Shown here in pieces: positions 63,641 to 64,000 of a stretch of 64,000 nucleotides of DNA. The notes beneath the pieces are model-generated. The model worked only from the letters and a program-made list of their open reading frames with translations, made no database searches and was not told where the DNA came from. The position numbers and the translations under genes were made by a program. Numbering within the stretch: the stretch's first letter is position 1; the number at the start of each line of letters is the position of its first letter. Source of the DNA: Pterois miles (Eukaryota; Chordata; Actinopteri; Perciformes; Scorpaenidae); NCBI GenBank assembly GCA_947000775.1, contig CAMQGK010000144.1, forward strand, positions 6,656,501 to 6,720,500, read 5' to 3'.

Positions 63641-64000
63641 CACATGTACTCAGTGCAGTAAAATGGTCCTTGAGTCTGAATTATGATGCATTAATGCATT
63701 AATATACACAGAACATCATGCTGAGACATGTTTTGTATGTAAAATTTTAATTTGTCGTAACTAATATTTCTTTTTGAACTGTTGTGGAGTGAAAGTGTAA
63801 AGTAGCATGAATGGGAAGGATGCTTATTGCACTCTTACTGAGAGTTACACGAGAAGATCGATACCATTTTCTTTTCTATAAAGACTTCTATCAATCTTCT
63901 CCTCCAGCTCTCGGTAAGAAAGCGAATAAGATGTCCCATTGTTAGATTCCACTGCTGTCAAAGTGGTTTGTCTGAACACACTGACACACTATTGCATTTA

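Overview
The window is eukaryotic nuclear DNA from a ray-finned fish, probably a percomorph teleost. It has multi-exon genes with GT-AG introns and vertebrate protein sequences. The repeats are of fish type: Tc1-like and pogo-like elements, hAT-type MITEs and tRNA-derived SINEs. Four protein genes can be read: the last exon of adal (+), all of nat10 (-), all of caprin1 (-) and all of lmo2 (+). From memory, human LMO2-CAPRIN1-NAT10 lie side by side on 11p13 with the same relative orientations, so this is conserved synteny. adal sits elsewhere in human (15q15), so its junction with nat10 looks like a fish-side arrangement or a rearrangement boundary.

Layout. Positions 1-14,130 are a minisatellite of ~32-36 bp units built on the core GACATACTATACTATGAC plus T-rich spacers. 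It shows 0.35, 1.29 and 1.73 kb higher-order duplications and is interrupted by a nearly intact Tc1-like transposon (2661-4340) and two SINEs. The array ends in two perfect palindromes (13840-13975), 275 bp before the last exon of adal (14251-14442), so it is intronic to adal. nat10 follows tail to tail (14850-28952, 28 coding exons, 1037 aa). caprin1 lies behind it in the same direction (30526-43186, 17 coding exons, 685 aa). After an ~8 kb intergenic stretch comes lmo2 (53597-55889, 3 coding exons, 160 aa). From 57 to 64 kb I recognise only dispersed repeats.

Most interesting signal. The same minisatellite family fills both the last intron of adal and intron 13 of nat10. The genes are convergent and the two arrays are inverted to match, so each pre-mRNA carries the same U-rich strand. 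On that strand the consensus unit contains neither AG nor GT; on the other strand it is full of both. The nat10 host intron is a textbook U12-type (minor spliceosome) intron: GTATCCTTT at the 5' end and TCCTTAAC 14 nt from the 3' end. It also carries a 350-bp CT/TA block bracketed by a perfect 16-bp inverted repeat.

Functions. nat10 encodes the RNA cytidine acetyltransferase of rRNA, tRNA and mRNA. caprin1 encodes a G3BP-binding RNP and stress-granule protein. lmo2 encodes the LIM-only bridge of TAL1/GATA complexes in blood and endothelium. adal encodes an N6-methyl-AMP deaminase-like enzyme. They form a conserved neighbourhood, not an operon. All calls were made by eye; exon borders were fixed by reading frame, splice dinucleotides and remembered family sequence, not by alignment software.
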